The notes below the pieces were generated by a model, which did no database searches, was not told where the DNA came from, and saw only the letters and a list, made by a program, of their open reading frames with translations. Position numbers and translations under genes: made by a program. This document shows positions 1-9,673 of a stretch of 64,000 bases of DNA, piece by piece (the stretch's first letter is position 1; every line of letters begins with the position of its first letter). Origin of the DNA: Hexactinellida sp. DTS-2022 (Eukaryota; Porifera; Hexactinellida); the NCBI GenBank assembly GCA_028753945.1, contig JAPNXP010000018.1, positions 1,488,001-1,552,000 of the forward strand, in the 5' to 3' direction.

Positions 1-237
1 ACATTGAGTATAACTAAATAATTTTAAGACAACAATTTATAATTAATTTCAAGGGAAATAAATGCATGAGGTTCACAAAATATTGGGGAGAGAAATGAGG
101 CTCTCGATCGAATGTATTGATTTCGGGGAGTCGAGGATCCCCCAGTATCGAGGCCCTTGATTGTGCCCAGTGCAAGATTTTTCAGATCGGGATTGAATTA
201 GGTCAAGAATAGCCGAAATGATGAACATGTAAATTTT

Positions 238-395
238 TAGATTCTAGCTAAAGTGAATCAAATCGCCCCCCTACCGCCCCCCTACCGCCCCCTTACAGTC
301 TTGTCGCCCCCCAATCGCCCCTAACCGTTTTATCGCCCCCCTCGTCTCTCATATCGCCCCCTAGTGGGCGATATTGCCCACGTTGAGAAACACTG
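238..395. repeat. C-tract repeat with a hAT-like terminus
   Basis: A run of C-tracts (five to seven Cs each, separated by TA, AC or AT bases) occupies about 263-360. It is followed by a short palindrome (GTGGGC..GCCCAC) and then ACGTTGAGAAACACTG, which resembles a hAT-type transposon end. The matching left end is not visible in the window, so this looks like a truncated element. The closely spaced C-tracts could form an i-motif, or a G-quadruplex on the minus strand. Bases 1-237 show nothing recognisable. Confidence 0.4.
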
Positions 396-1432
396 ATATA
401 AAGTAAGAAATTAAAAAGGGAAACACAGAAACTTGACCTGGACAATTGTTTTTAAACAAATGCGTGGAGTTAGAATGGAATAATTGCCAAATTATTTTTG
501 TTAAATAAGCTGCTTGAAAGTGAATATAATACCAACTGAATGAACATAAAAATTATAAGAATAATGTGTAACAATTATATATATATATACACTAAGTATT
601 AAATTGCTACTCTAGTGAATACTATAATCTAATCCAAGAAATAAGATATTCATAAAATAAATGATCTACACGTAGTATTCTGTACATTAACTCGATAGAA
701 CTACTGAACTGTATACTTATTTGGGATATATTTACATACATTAAAACGAATAATAAAGTTGATATAAGTTGTGATAGTTATATTTTAATGCTATTATTTA
801 TAAAAATATACCAAATTATTATAACTTGATTGTTGTTTGGTTATGCGGGTTATATTAAAGTGATAAATAATATAATTCGCATTTGTTAATAGATAGAGAC
901 ACATTTCAAAATGGTATATTCTGAATCACAATTGAAAATATACACTAACTGGCCAAAAATATTTGAACAATAATTTGTATTCATATATTCAAGCTTCTAG
1001 CTGCATAATAACATTTATACATACTTCAACATGGATGTTGACATGAAACGATATATTAACTAGATATAATAATATTATTTTTGAATTTACATATTTATGG
1101 AGGTGGTAAACTCATCAACTATCTAATTAACTAATTAAATATATAATTTCTGAACATTTTGAAGCAATTAGAATATACGAATTCTGATTTCAGATTTGAA
1201 TACCAGGTCGTCGAATACTCTAGGTGCATAATTTAAAATCATTACGATTATTTTTCACTGAGATACAGTCACATTTCCTTATGTTCCACTTGTGCCACAA
1301 GTGGCACGTAGCATGGATACTTATGCCACTTCAAGGTTATTGGATAAAAATGACTTAAATTCACAATGTTAGGAAATTTACAAGTATAACAAGATATTTA
1401 AAAATTTGATAGTTTAAGCAGCCGTTAATATG
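396..1432. other. AT-rich non-coding stretch
   Basis: No coding region, tRNA or clear repeat is seen here. A short TA microsatellite lies near 577-590. A small inverted repeat (CCACTTGT / ACAAGTGG) sits around 1287-1306. The region looks like ordinary AT-rich intergenic DNA. Confidence 0.4.
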
Positions 1433-1665
1433 CTACAATAAGTATATTTTGTCTGGAATAAATTCCTGTTGTTCAAATACTTTGGGTACAAATGCACTAC
1501 CATTATTCAACGCCTCAGTATCTCTATCATTCAAACCAATCCAGTAATAAAGTTGATCAGGGTTATCTGCCAAATAATACAACAGAGTATTAATTGTAAA
1601 GACTCGATAGTGGCAAAATTTCCTCCCCAGTCAACACAGTTCTGTTGAGCAGTCAACCAAGGTGG
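1433..1665 (-). pseudogene. C-type lectin domain relic
   Basis: Two adjacent minus-strand reading frames together resemble the first half of a C-type lectin fold. The first frame (1665 down to about 1600) reads PPWLTAQQNCVDWGGNFATI, matching the family pattern of Trp, Ala, Cys and a Gly-Gly before a short strand. The second frame (about 1593 down to the stop at 1433) reads LYYWIGLNDRDTEA, matching the classic WIGLNDR motif. A one-step frame change at about 1594-1600 separates them. The calcium-site and final cysteine region is not recognisable. A small transposon (1670-1806) lies immediately upstream, so the start is also lost. It is most likely a dead fragment of a larger receptor gene; a shifted exon boundary is the alternative. 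Confidence 0.6.
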
Positions 1666-1669
1666 TATA

Positions 1670-1806
1670 CAGTGGATGCCGGTTATAAGAACATCGTCGG
1701 GAACTGCATATAGTGTGCTTATAACCGGCATGTTCTTATAACCGACATAAATTATATAGGGTACATGGCAACCGTTTTCCAACATAGTGTTCTTATAACC
1801 GGTGTG
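1670..1806. mobile_element. Short MITE, TA-flanked, CAGTGGATGCCGG end
   Basis: The element starts TA-CAGTGGATGCCGGTTATAA and ends with the inverted form near 1795-1806 (TTATAACCGGTGTGCA). Internal copies of CGGTTATAAGAACA point in both directions. It is too short to encode a transposase, so it is a non-autonomous element. The TA flanks and CAGT start resemble pogo/Tigger-type families. A related copy lies at about 8478-8600 in the opposite orientation. It sits directly against the C-type lectin relic. Confidence 0.65.
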
Positions 1807-1809
1807 CAT

Positions 1810-2171
1810 ATATCCGACATCTACTGTAGATGTAGTTTTGAAATATCCGTAAATAGAAGCTCCAGTTACAAGTTCTCTCCCAGTGATGGCAATTTAGATG
1901 CATTAAGTTAATTTTCTGTTGTAAATACGTACTCAGGAAAAGAGGAAAACTTTTAGATTTGTAATTTATAATTGGTATTGTCGTAATGAACTGAAAAAAA
2001 ACAATGATATTTCAAATTTTAGATCACAAGTTTCCCTTGCTTTTGATGTAATCTTGATTGTTTGAAAATATATTTATTTGTTCCCTATGGAGTTTAATTA
2101 AATACACTAAGTAAGTTTGGAACTAATCCCATACAAAGTATAAACCATCTACACATGTTCTGCAGCCGCCG
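1810..2171. other. Non-coding, possible upstream part of the lectin relic
   Basis: The minus strand from about 1900 to 1810 is open (ITGRELVTGASIYGYFK) and could be the coding sequence once joined to the lectin relic across the transposon. The frames do not join cleanly, so this is only a suggestion. Nothing else is recognisable to 2171. Confidence 0.25.
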
Positions 2172-2277
2172 CACTGAGAAGTTAAGTACGTACTTGAGCC
2201 ATATTTACTAAGATTGGTATTCACTAATAAATTAGTACCTAAGTATACTAAGTACGTACGTACTTAACTTCTTAGTG
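2172..2277. mobile_element. 106-bp MITE with 24-bp terminal inverted repeats
   Basis: The left end CACTGAGAAGTTAAGTACGT and the right end mirror each other over 24 bases with one mismatch. The 58 bases between are AT-rich and non-coding. No clear target duplication is seen. The family is unassigned. Confidence 0.55.
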
Positions 2278-2864
2278 AATACGGGCAGCTGATCTCAAAA
2301 AGATTATTTTGTAATTGTTTAGGAGATGGATTTACCATTCTAACTCTTGTAATCATTTCATAATGTATTTTTCTATCGATATCATACTATTATTTAGCAG
2401 ATAATAATTAACGTATGCGAAGTACGTACCACGATGAGGTATGTGGACATTTTTTAATTTATTGAAATTTTGTTCACATTAAAAAACCATATTTAAATAG
2501 TCATGTTCATGTTATTCAGCTAATTGCTTGTGCGCATGTTGTATTATAATTTTAGATAATGTATATACTTTAGTAATTAATCAATTACTATTTACAAAAT
2601 AATAATTTAGACTACAATTAAATATTAGCATAATAATACTTAATACTAGATACTTTAAATCATACAATATTATTATTGATTTATTATAATCTATAAACCT
2701 TTTGCTGGCATTTTTCCCACAAAACAATTAATAATTTAAATGACAAAGATAAGTTGACTTAGGTATTTTTCGTTAATTGAGATTTATTCCAACATTATAT
2801 GGGATGTGTAGAGCCATGCTTCTGGTCCTTAGTAATCAATTCTAGAATCTAGATAATGTAAATC

Positions 2865-3345
2865 CTAATCTCGATTGTTGTGTGTGTATTGTTTGTGTGT
2901 GTGTTTGTCCGGATTGTATTAAAGTGATGGGTGAATAGAAACCGCATTTATAACTATGAGATAGAAACTAACTTTCTAATGTTATAAATGGTATACAAAT
3001 GATAACTTATACATGTAATATGTAAACAAGTATGCTAACACGAATTTAGCGTTTAGAAATATATAATATGAATATTTGTTGTTGTTGTTTACACAAAATA
3101 GGTAAACAAATTAATGAAATTCAAAATCAACCTAGAAGTTTTAATGAAATTCAAAATCAACCTAGAAGTTTCCTTTCAACGGGTATTATAGATAAACAAG
3201 TATGCTGAAAACGAATTTCGCATTTATAAATTTAAAATATGAAAACCATTTAAAACTATGAAAATCTTATAAATGTATATATCGTCCCTTTCTACCATTT
3301 TCCATGGCAGAAAGGGTGAGGAGTAAGCCCGCACAGCGACCGTTA
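2865..3345 (+). repeat. Dispersed repeat family A, copy 1
   Basis: The copy opens with a GT-rich tract, then CGGATTGTATTAAAGTGAT and AACCGCATTTA. Shared blocks follow (GTAAACAAGTATGCT, AAAATCAACCTAGAAGTT) and then a GC-rich tail with GCCCGCACAGCGACCG. Related copies are at 12755-13010, 14200-14400 and 20500-20893. A roughly 30-base block around 3112-3170 is duplicated in tandem. No coding capacity is seen. The class is unknown. Confidence 0.5.
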
Positions 3346-3353
3346 ACTTGAGG

Positions 3354-3740
3354 CGCTGTCGATTTAGCTGCAATTTTGGATTTTTTCGCCATGTATCATT
3401 ACCTCAAGTTGTTAGGATACCTTTGACAAGTGGTAACGAGCCACAAGGAACGAATGGTATATTGGAAGTTAGTTTCTATCTTAAACCATCTGGCGTTTAA
3501 TGGCATTTATTAATTATGTATTGATAATAAATTGTATAAATTGATAATTATTTAGCAATATTATCCACAGTGAGTTGAGTTAAGTCAACAAATTCCTCAT
3601 TTGATTTAATTTGCTTCAATCCATTGTATAATAATATGTACTACAATCAAATAGAAGCCAGCTGAAACTATAGAGTAAGATTCAATATACTTATTACAAG
3701 TTGAAACATTGGAAATCGATTTAACAGTTTACTGAATTTG
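3354..3740 (+). repeat. Duplicated segment, copy 1 (empty site)
   Basis: This segment matches 4181-4720 over most of its length. Shared blocks include GCTGCAATTTTGGATTTTTT, TATCCACAGTGAGTTGAGTT and AGTTGAAACA. The spot where the second copy carries a transposon (near 3598-3612) is uninterrupted here, so this is the empty-site version. Confidence 0.6.
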
Positions 3741-4180
3741 AAGTGTGAGGAAACACAGGATATTGGCACCCCAATTATTGCACAAACCTAGGCCAAATTG
3801 AACATTTGTGATTTGCCAAAATGTATAGAATTTAATTTTCTATCCGTACATGTAAATTTTATCAAGCTCAATATTAATTATTTCATGTTATGAGCTATAA
3901 TTAGCTTAAATAGGTGTAAAATTATTTGATCAAAAATCGTAACCCCAGGTGCAAACCGCACCTACATGCCAAGTTTCAGCCCTTAATGTATAAAGGTGTG
4001 GCCAGGGCACCGTCTACGGAGAAATAATATAAATAAAGGCAGTGAGATTAGAACTGGGCCACTATACTATAGTATAGTCGGCACAGTAAAATTCCAAAAT
4101 TGCAGCTGTGCCGACACATGTTCCTTGGTGGCACTATATTTTGGTGGTGGTTTATTGATAGTGCCTCCAAAGGAATATGC

Positions 4181-4720
4181 TGTCGACACAGGCTGCAATT
4201 TTGGATTTTTTTCGCCATGTCATGAAGGTCTCATGGTGTTTAGACTCGTTTAATAAGTTGTTACGGGACAAAGGAACGATTGTTGAATTTGAAGTATATT
4301 TCTATGTTGAACCAACTTGAGTTTAATGCCATTAATTAATTATGTATAGATAATAAATTATATTATTAATTAATTATTTTAAATATTTTATCCACGGTGA
4401 GTTGAGTTAAGTCTACAAATTCCTTATATTATTTACAGTAGAGCCTCTGAACAACGGATACCTTGGGACCGGAACCGTTGTCCGTTATTTAGAGGTTGCT
4501 TTTCTATTAGACATATGCTAAATAAATAAATCCGTGCCACGAGGGTTGTCCGTTATTTAGAGGTTGTCCGCTATTTGGAGTGTCCGTTATGGGAGGCTCC
4601 ACTGTATTTTATTTAATCCATTGTAAAGTAATACTACAATTAATAGAAGCCAGCTCGAATTCATAAGTTAAATCAATATAATTATCGCAAGTTGAAACAA
4701 TAGAGTAAGATTTAACAAGT
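4181..4720 (+). repeat. Duplicated segment, copy 2 (carries a MITE)
   Basis: This is the second copy of the 3354-3740 segment, diverged by substitutions and small gaps. It contains the 169-bp insertion at 4436-4604, which the first copy lacks. The space between the two copies (3741-4180) is non-coding and holds a 10-base inverted repeat (GTCGGCACAG near 4077, CTGTGCCGAC near 4106). Confidence 0.6.
4436..4604 (+). mobile_element. pogo-like MITE family B, copy 1
   Basis: The element begins CAGTAGAGCCTCTGAACAAC and ends GGAGGCTCCACTG. It is flanked by TA on both sides. It has no coding capacity. CAGT-type ends with a TA target are typical of pogo/Tigger non-autonomous elements. A second copy in the opposite orientation is at 19491-19677. 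Comparison with 3354-3740 shows the site without the insertion. Confidence 0.75.
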
Positions 4721-5103
4721 ATAGTCACTATAATCTAAGTTATATGGTATTTCTGTATTATTTTTGGGCAAACCAACATACCAACATTAAAATGACATCA
4801 TACAAACAAAATTGATTAGTTAATGAACTTAAAACTCTAGTTAAGCTAGATTGCACAGAATTTAGATATCTAAACTTTAATGATAATTGTGGTTTGTAGT
4901 ATTTAATAATTAAAATAAATGAACAAATTAAAGAATAAGAATATAATTAAACAAGGAAAAATAAGAAAATAATGAAAATGAAGAAAAATAACAAAATTTA
5001 AATAAAGGATAGAAGTTAAAAAAGATAATATTAATTAAATTCTAAATCTAAATAGTATCGTCAATATCTTTCTCGTCTTGGTTAACTATGTCTTGGGTAT
5101 TAT
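4721..5103. other. AT-rich non-coding stretch
   Basis: Very A-rich sequence with no reading frame or repeat that could be recognised. The A-rich run at 4920-5030 may be a degraded poly-A or simple-repeat tail. Confidence 0.35.
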
Positions 5104-5408
5104 TTACATATACATCATCTTTGCATTATCCATATCACCTTCCATCGCAATGAAAGAGTCGATCAAATTCAAGTCTTCTTTCCTGGCATTCGTTTTCATT
5201 TGCTCATCTAATTTCATTCTAATAGTGGAGTTATAATTTTTCAATATTACTATGTCCTTCCTCAAATAAGCGATTGTTTTTAGCAGCCCTTGCATGACAC
5301 TTTCGCAGAACAAGTTGTAATACAGTTGAGGTATCCTGAGATTGAATTTGTAAAGTTAATAATTCAGTTAACTGGAGGATAACTTTTTTTATCTTTATTT
5401 TCGGCCAT
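5104..5408 (-). pseudogene. Small helical protein, frame-disrupted
   Basis: A minus-strand ATG at 5408 starts MAENKDKK. The frame then changes at a seven-base T run (5384-5390), which is A in the sense direction. The next frame reads VILQLTELLTLQIQSQD. A second change near 5330-5340 leads into a 69-residue frame ending at 5104, which looks amphipathic and helical (CESVMQGLLKTIAYLRKDI). Read together they would make a protein of about 95 residues. I do not recognise the family. Two frame changes suggest a decaying gene or base errors; a 48-base intron ending TCTCAG at about 5342 is possible but does not restore the frame. It lies head to head with the gene at 5719, about 310 bases apart. Confidence 0.3.
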
Positions 5409-5718
5409 GATATATTTAGTATATATTTGATGCTATGAATTTCATATATACATATTAGTGAGGATATTTCTACAAAAAAAAATTTCCGTTAATCTATGTA
5501 ATACCAATAAATTAAAGGTGTTGGATTATCTACATATTCAAATAAACTTGTCAAGACAAAACTTGAATAATCTATTCTATTCAGAATATAATTTGTTGAT
5601 GTTTGATGTGTAGAAAAGGTTTCTGGTGTGAAAATAAAACAAGGTTCAATCGATAACATAAATAGATTTGAGAAAACATTGAACTAACTTAAAATATTAA
5701 CCTACTTTGAACGAAAAA

Positions 5719-6261
5719 ATGGCACAAAGATTCTTAGTCATCAATTGCAACAACTATGTTGTAAGTTTACATTTTCTGAAATATTTATTGTCCTTTAGTT
5801 ATTTAAGATCACTATATTTTATATAGATAATTGAAAATACAAACGGCACTACTACCCTGCCAAATAAATTCAAGCGGAAACAAGGTGGTTTTAAAAACAA
5901 TAAAAAAAGATATATCAAGAATAAAGAAGTCTATAAATTACTAAAATAAAAAAACATGCTAAAGGATGTGAGAAAGTATCCGGTAAGTAAATTCTCTTCT
6001 TTAGTATGTGTTTTATGAATATTTTAATATTAATTTAATTCTGTAATACATTTTGAGGAAATATGTAATCTTCAGGATGCAAACAAAATAAGGACTTGCT
6101 TATTTAATTTAAAAAGGACTGATTTAACAGAAAAGTTTTCAGGCTCTAAACTCACACCATCTGCCTCTCCATTTATTCCTACAGGATCTTCTGACATCAC
6201 GACAGAAGAGCCAGTTCCTGCTGTAACAAGTCCTGGCGTGTGCTTGCAACCAGTTCCTTAG
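5719..6261 (+). pseudogene. Three-exon small gene with an in-frame TAA
   Basis: Three exons join cleanly in phase 0: 5719-5760 (MAQRFLVINCNNYV, donor GTAAGT), 5827-5982 (acceptor TATATAG, donor GTAAGT) and 6076-6261 (acceptor TTCAG, stop TAG). AATAAA follows at 6272-6277. Exon 2 encodes a basic stretch (LPNKFKRKQGGFKNNKK) and then has an in-frame TAA at 5947-5949. An in-frame ATG comes two codons later, and the frame stays open to the final stop. The product is therefore either about 54 residues, a readthrough product of about 127, two stacked short proteins, or nothing if the gene is dead. The C-terminal part is Ser/Thr/Pro rich. I recognise no family. The splice sites and poly-A signal argue that this is or recently was a transcribed gene. 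Confidence 0.5.
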
Positions 6262-6277
6262 AGAAAAGATCAATAAA

Positions 6278-6834
6278 ACCCCATTTTCATATATTAGCTT
6301 CCTTTCATTTTCAGTTTTTCTAGCCTTTTTCTTAAATATATAATCAACATGCCATTATCGCTTCTCCTGTATGTGCATTACTCCAGTAATATTAGATAAA
6401 ACAATGTACTCATATTAATATTGGGCTTAGTTGTTTAATACGTCATTTATTGGATACGTATTACGTATAATAAGTATAATGTAAAAACTTTTTCTTGATT
6501 TAAAGCTCTAAAACGAATTTAAATTCATCAGGGGCAATTTCAGGGATAGCTATACGTATACCAAACTTATAATATCTCTCTCAGGGAATTTGCTTTGGAC
6601 AACTTTCACGAATGCTATTTTTGGAAACAACTATAAGAATAGATATGAGAACGATTAAGAGAAAAATAGAAATTAGAATAAAATGGAAAGAAGTGATCCC
6701 GACTAAATAAGGAAGCATTAATAGGATAAGCAGAAAGAACATTGATTATACGAAGCGAAAGGTCGTAGGTTAATGCGTAGTCGCGGATATTCACACTCAT
6801 CTTTTGTAGAATGTTCGAAAACACTGGGTGATGG
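6278..6834. other. Non-coding stretch
   Basis: No supported gene here. On the minus strand a frame continues from the 6970-7182 reading frame across the transposon insertion site into about 6834-6725. The rest shows no clear feature. Confidence 0.3.
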
Positions 6835-6964
6835 CAGTGGCGTAACTAGGCGCTTGGTGGCCCATGGACATTCTTATGATTGATAATATTTTATAACTCT
6901 TCTCCGGAACTCTCGGAGGGCCCTGGACTTTGTCCACCCTTGTCCTATAGTAGTTACGTCCCTG
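6835..6964. mobile_element. hAT-type MITE with perfect 8-bp target duplication
   Basis: The ends are CAGTGGCGTAACTA and TAGTTACGTCCCTG, near-perfect inverted repeats. The flanking 8-mers at 6827-6834 and 6965-6972 are both GGTGATGG. An 8-bp target duplication and CAG..CTG ends are the hAT signature. At 130 bp it has no transposase and is non-autonomous. Confidence 0.85.
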
Positions 6965-7182
6965 GGTGATGGTCTCTCGTTAAAAAATATACTCGATATT
7001 CGCGAAATCCATAAATCTTCGTTATTAGAAACATACATTAACTGAGGTGTTAATTTCCGGTTTATATATTGAGATAATTTATGTAGATGTCTACAAAGAA
7101 ATTTATTTTCATTAGGTTGTATTGCCCGTAAAACAGGATCCCCCATATACTGTATTTTTAATAGATTTTGTGAATTGTTCAT
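6965..7182 (-). other. Open frame interrupted by a hAT MITE
   Basis: A minus-strand frame starts at ATG 7182 and stays open to the transposon at 6964. Removing the element and one copy of its target duplication (138 bases, 46 codons) lets the frame continue in phase to about 6725. The N-terminal part contains YMGDPVLRA followed by a helical stretch, which faintly recalls the start of peptide deformylase. The GLxAPQ and HExxH motifs of that family are not seen. It may be a broken small gene or chance. Confidence 0.25.
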
Positions 7183-7272
7183 GATAGTATCATTAAGATT
7201 AGCTTTACTAATTGTGGAAATTGTTGAGTATTTTGAGCAGGAGACAATAAACTATCATCAAGTAATGATTCT

Positions 7273-7712
7273 CTAGGGTGCGACCCGTACGGGCTTTATT
7301 GTAAATTACGGACTGCGGGCCTTTATTCACAGGTCGCGGTCCAAAACGGGCCGAAAAGAGTCAAAAAGATCAATTGTTAATTTTTCAATAACAAATAAAT
7401 GTAAACGTCTAGATGCACTAAAGCTACTAACTTCCATCATTAATAGAAAGAAAACAACTAAACGAATCTATCAAAGTGTTGCCGGTATAAAAAGTTTCAT
7501 ATATATATTATTTGCGCATACGATTTCCCGCATCTTATAACGCGGAAATTATATGAATTCTCAATTCTTAGAGAATATTTTCACGAATTTAGCCAACGGT
7601 GCAATAAAATAAACAAATTTCCTAGTTCGCGGGCTGGCGGAATAAATAAGCAGGCCACGGGTCGCGGGCTTTAAATAACGGGCCACGGGCTTTACGGGTC
7701 GCACCCTAGCAT
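7273..7712. mobile_element. Inverted-repeat element with GGGTGCGACCCGT ends
   Basis: The left end CTAGGGTGCGACCCGTACGG is mirrored by ACGGGTCGCACCCTAG at 7694-7709. TGATTCT occurs on both sides (7266-7272 and 7713-7719). The terminal region carries repeated GGGCTTTA/CACGGGTCGCGG blocks, while the middle is AT-rich and non-coding. The inverted ends and flanking 7-mers suggest a non-autonomous, probably hAT-like, element. Confidence 0.6.
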
Positions 7713-7803
7713 TGATTCTGATTCAACCCTATTTTGGCTGTTATTGTCTTTACAAGTCTGAAATAAACAATTGAAGTAATGATTGCATTGCTGTAAAATC
7801 TTT

Positions 7804-8837
7804 TTAGTTTACGCCGTTAGTTATCCCATCTTCATCATCATCTTCAACTTCAACTAATTTAGTTATCCAATCCTTGAATCTAGTTAGTATCCCTCTGTCT
7901 CTGTTTGACTCACTTATCTCATCAGGCTGCCCATTAAGCATCGTATCGATTGAAGTACGTATTTCCTCCACAGCCTAGGATGTAGAGTAGAACCTCGTTA
8001 ATACACTCAGGTTCTTTATTATAAACATTCAAGGGACGAAATACCTCGTTTACACGAACACCAAGGGGCCGTCAATATATCGTAAACTTCCGTTATAAAT
8101 TTTTAAATAACATTCGTAGTAGATATAGGCAGGTTAATTATTATGAACATTCAAGGAACCAAAAATTGTGTTCATATAGAGAGACTTCATAATAAGCAAA
8201 CTCAACTTAATACAAACCTTATGTAAGTTCCTAATAGGGATTGTGCATTTCCATAATAAAGTTTTTCACAATTAGCAGACCTGACTGTATGAACGAACAC
8301 CAGGGGATCGTCAAAATATATTCGTATTAACCAAAATTCGTATTAACCGTGTTCGTATTACCGGTGTCATTTGCATTGAAAGTCCTTTGAAGGTATTCAA
8401 AATTGTGTTCGTTCTAAGCGGAAATTCGTATTAACCGTGTTCGTTATAGAGGTTCTCCCTTGTATTATACCTATTGGCGTTGCCATATACCTTACATAAT
8501 TTATGCTGTTTATAGGAACATGCCAGCTATAATAACATGTCGGTTATAAGAACATTAGATGCAGTTCCCGACGATGTTCTTATAACCGGTGTCCACTATA
8601 CACATACCTGTACAGTCTGTTGAGTCATCATAGGGGTGTATGTGTTCATACTCCCTATGAGGCCTACAATGTGTATCTATAGGCTATGTCGCTCAGATAG
8701 GAACCTATAGCGCGGAGATACGCTAGACACGGTACCCCGTACCCGAGTCGAATAGCATTATTTCTTCCTGTCGTATCATGTCAGGTAGGCCGGACTGTGA
8801 GAATACGCGAGTTACGCGAGATAGGAGAACAGCATCC
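7804..8837 (-). CDS. Small three-exon gene (5' end not found), acidic C terminus
   Basis: Three minus-strand exons join in consistent phase. Exon at 8743-8837: acceptor CACACCAG, encodes DAVLLSRVTRVFSQSG onward, donor GTACGG. Exon at 8608-8663: acceptor CATTGTAG, encodes LIGSMNTYTPMMTQQTVQ, donor GTATGT. Exon at 7804-7974: acceptor CATCCTAG, begins AVEEIRTSIDTML, ends in an acidic tail EVEDDDEDGITNGVN and a stop. The split codons restore a glycine and give 106 continuous residues. The first exon here begins with the last base of a codon, so at least one upstream exon is missing; a 46-residue open frame at 9674-9814 is a candidate but has no usable donor. The intron at 7975-8607 holds two transposon remnants. 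I do not recognise the protein; it looks helical and probably intracellular. Confidence 0.6.
7984..8457. mobile_element. pogo-like remnants inside an intron
   Basis: The left end reads AGAGTAGAACCTCGTTAATA and the right end CGTTATAGAGGTTCTCC, inverted copies of each other. Inside are several repeated blocks such as CGTATTAACC and GAACACCAAGGGGCCGTCA. The pattern suggests two overlapping or nested copies. Related ends occur at 43204-43345 and 46432-46517. It lies in the last intron of the 7804-8837 gene. Confidence 0.55.
8478..8600 (-). mobile_element. MITE related to 1670-1806, inverted
   Basis: The sequence contains ATGTCGGTTATAAGAACA, AGTTCCCGACGATGTTCTTA and ends TTATAACCGGTGTCCACTA, the reverse of the start of the 1670 copy. 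It is non-coding and lies in the intron just downstream of the exon that ends at 8608. Confidence 0.55.
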
Positions 8838-8921
8838 CTGGTGTGATTAAGGTTAAATCGGAAGGCCCGAGGGAGAAATTATATAGTCGTAAGGCAGGTA
8901 AATCAGTGTATTATACAGCTA

Positions 8922-9103
8922 CAGACGAGTCCGCTTAATAGAGCCACCGGTTAATAGATTTCTCCACTTAATAGGGTCAACATTTCACAGGATTTATAGA
9001 CAAAATTACAGTTGGCTTAAAATATTTTCGGTAACAGATTTCTCCGCATAATCGGGTCAAAGTAACCTGGTCCCGAGGTTACTCTATTAAGCGGAGTCGA
9101 CTG
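8922..9103 (+). mobile_element. pogo-like MITE family C, copy 1
   Basis: It starts TA-CAGACGAGTCCGCTTAATAG and ends CTATTAAGCGGAGTCGACTG-TA. The inverted ends are about 22 bases and TA flanks both sides. Internal blocks (CCGGTTAATAGATTTCTCC, AATCGGGTCAAAGTAACC) are shared with the copy at 19863-20058. Fragments of the same end occur at about 47205-47234 and 60241-60263. Confidence 0.7.
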
Positions 9104-9287
9104 TATTTGTAAATACGCTCCTAATCCTGGTCTGATCCTATGGTATAATTCATTTGTTAAAACGTTATGTAGTAATTCCAAGGGGGGGATCAACCAATGT
9201 ATGATAGAAAAAAACTCCGACTTTTATTTATTTGAAATTTTTTTATTTAATTAATTAATTAATTACCCCAGCAAGGAACTTAGAACC

Positions 9288-9381
9288 GTTAAACCTAAGT
9301 ATAATTGTATAAACCTAAGTCGTATAATTGTATAAACCTAAGTCGTATAATTGTAAAAACCTAGGTCGTATAATTGTATAA
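9288..9381 (+). repeat. Short tandem repeat, about 24-bp unit
   Basis: Four imperfect copies of AAACCTAAGTCGTATAATTG follow one another. They sit in non-coding DNA just after an ATTA-rich microsatellite at 9245-9265. Confidence 0.7.
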
Positions 9382-9673
9382 AGGAGAGAGGCAATGCCAA
9401 GTTTCTATTGTATGTCCGAATAAAGTCATTCAGAACGCTGCAATTTTTAAACCCATGACTGGAAGTCCATAATTAGTCATTCAGAATTTACTCTGGAATA
9501 TTCTATGGTATATTTTTGTCAGGATAAATCAAAATGTCCCACAATCTAACCCAACTGGGGTCAAAAATGGGCCATCACCTATAAGTACCTCAAATTCATT
9601 CATATTCCTCACCAAATTTGGATTTAGACCTATTAGAATGATTCTCAGCAGTTGAGAAACTAAAATTCACAAT

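Noticed and set aside
3996-4253. 85-codon frame near 4000
   Set aside because: It runs into the duplicated repeat segment at 4181-4720 and has no coding signature or splice support.
6965-7182. Peptide deformylase call from GDPVLRA
   Set aside because: The motif matches only the N-terminal consensus. The catalytic motifs (GLxAPQ, EGCLS, HExxH) are not present, so the frame is kept as unassigned.
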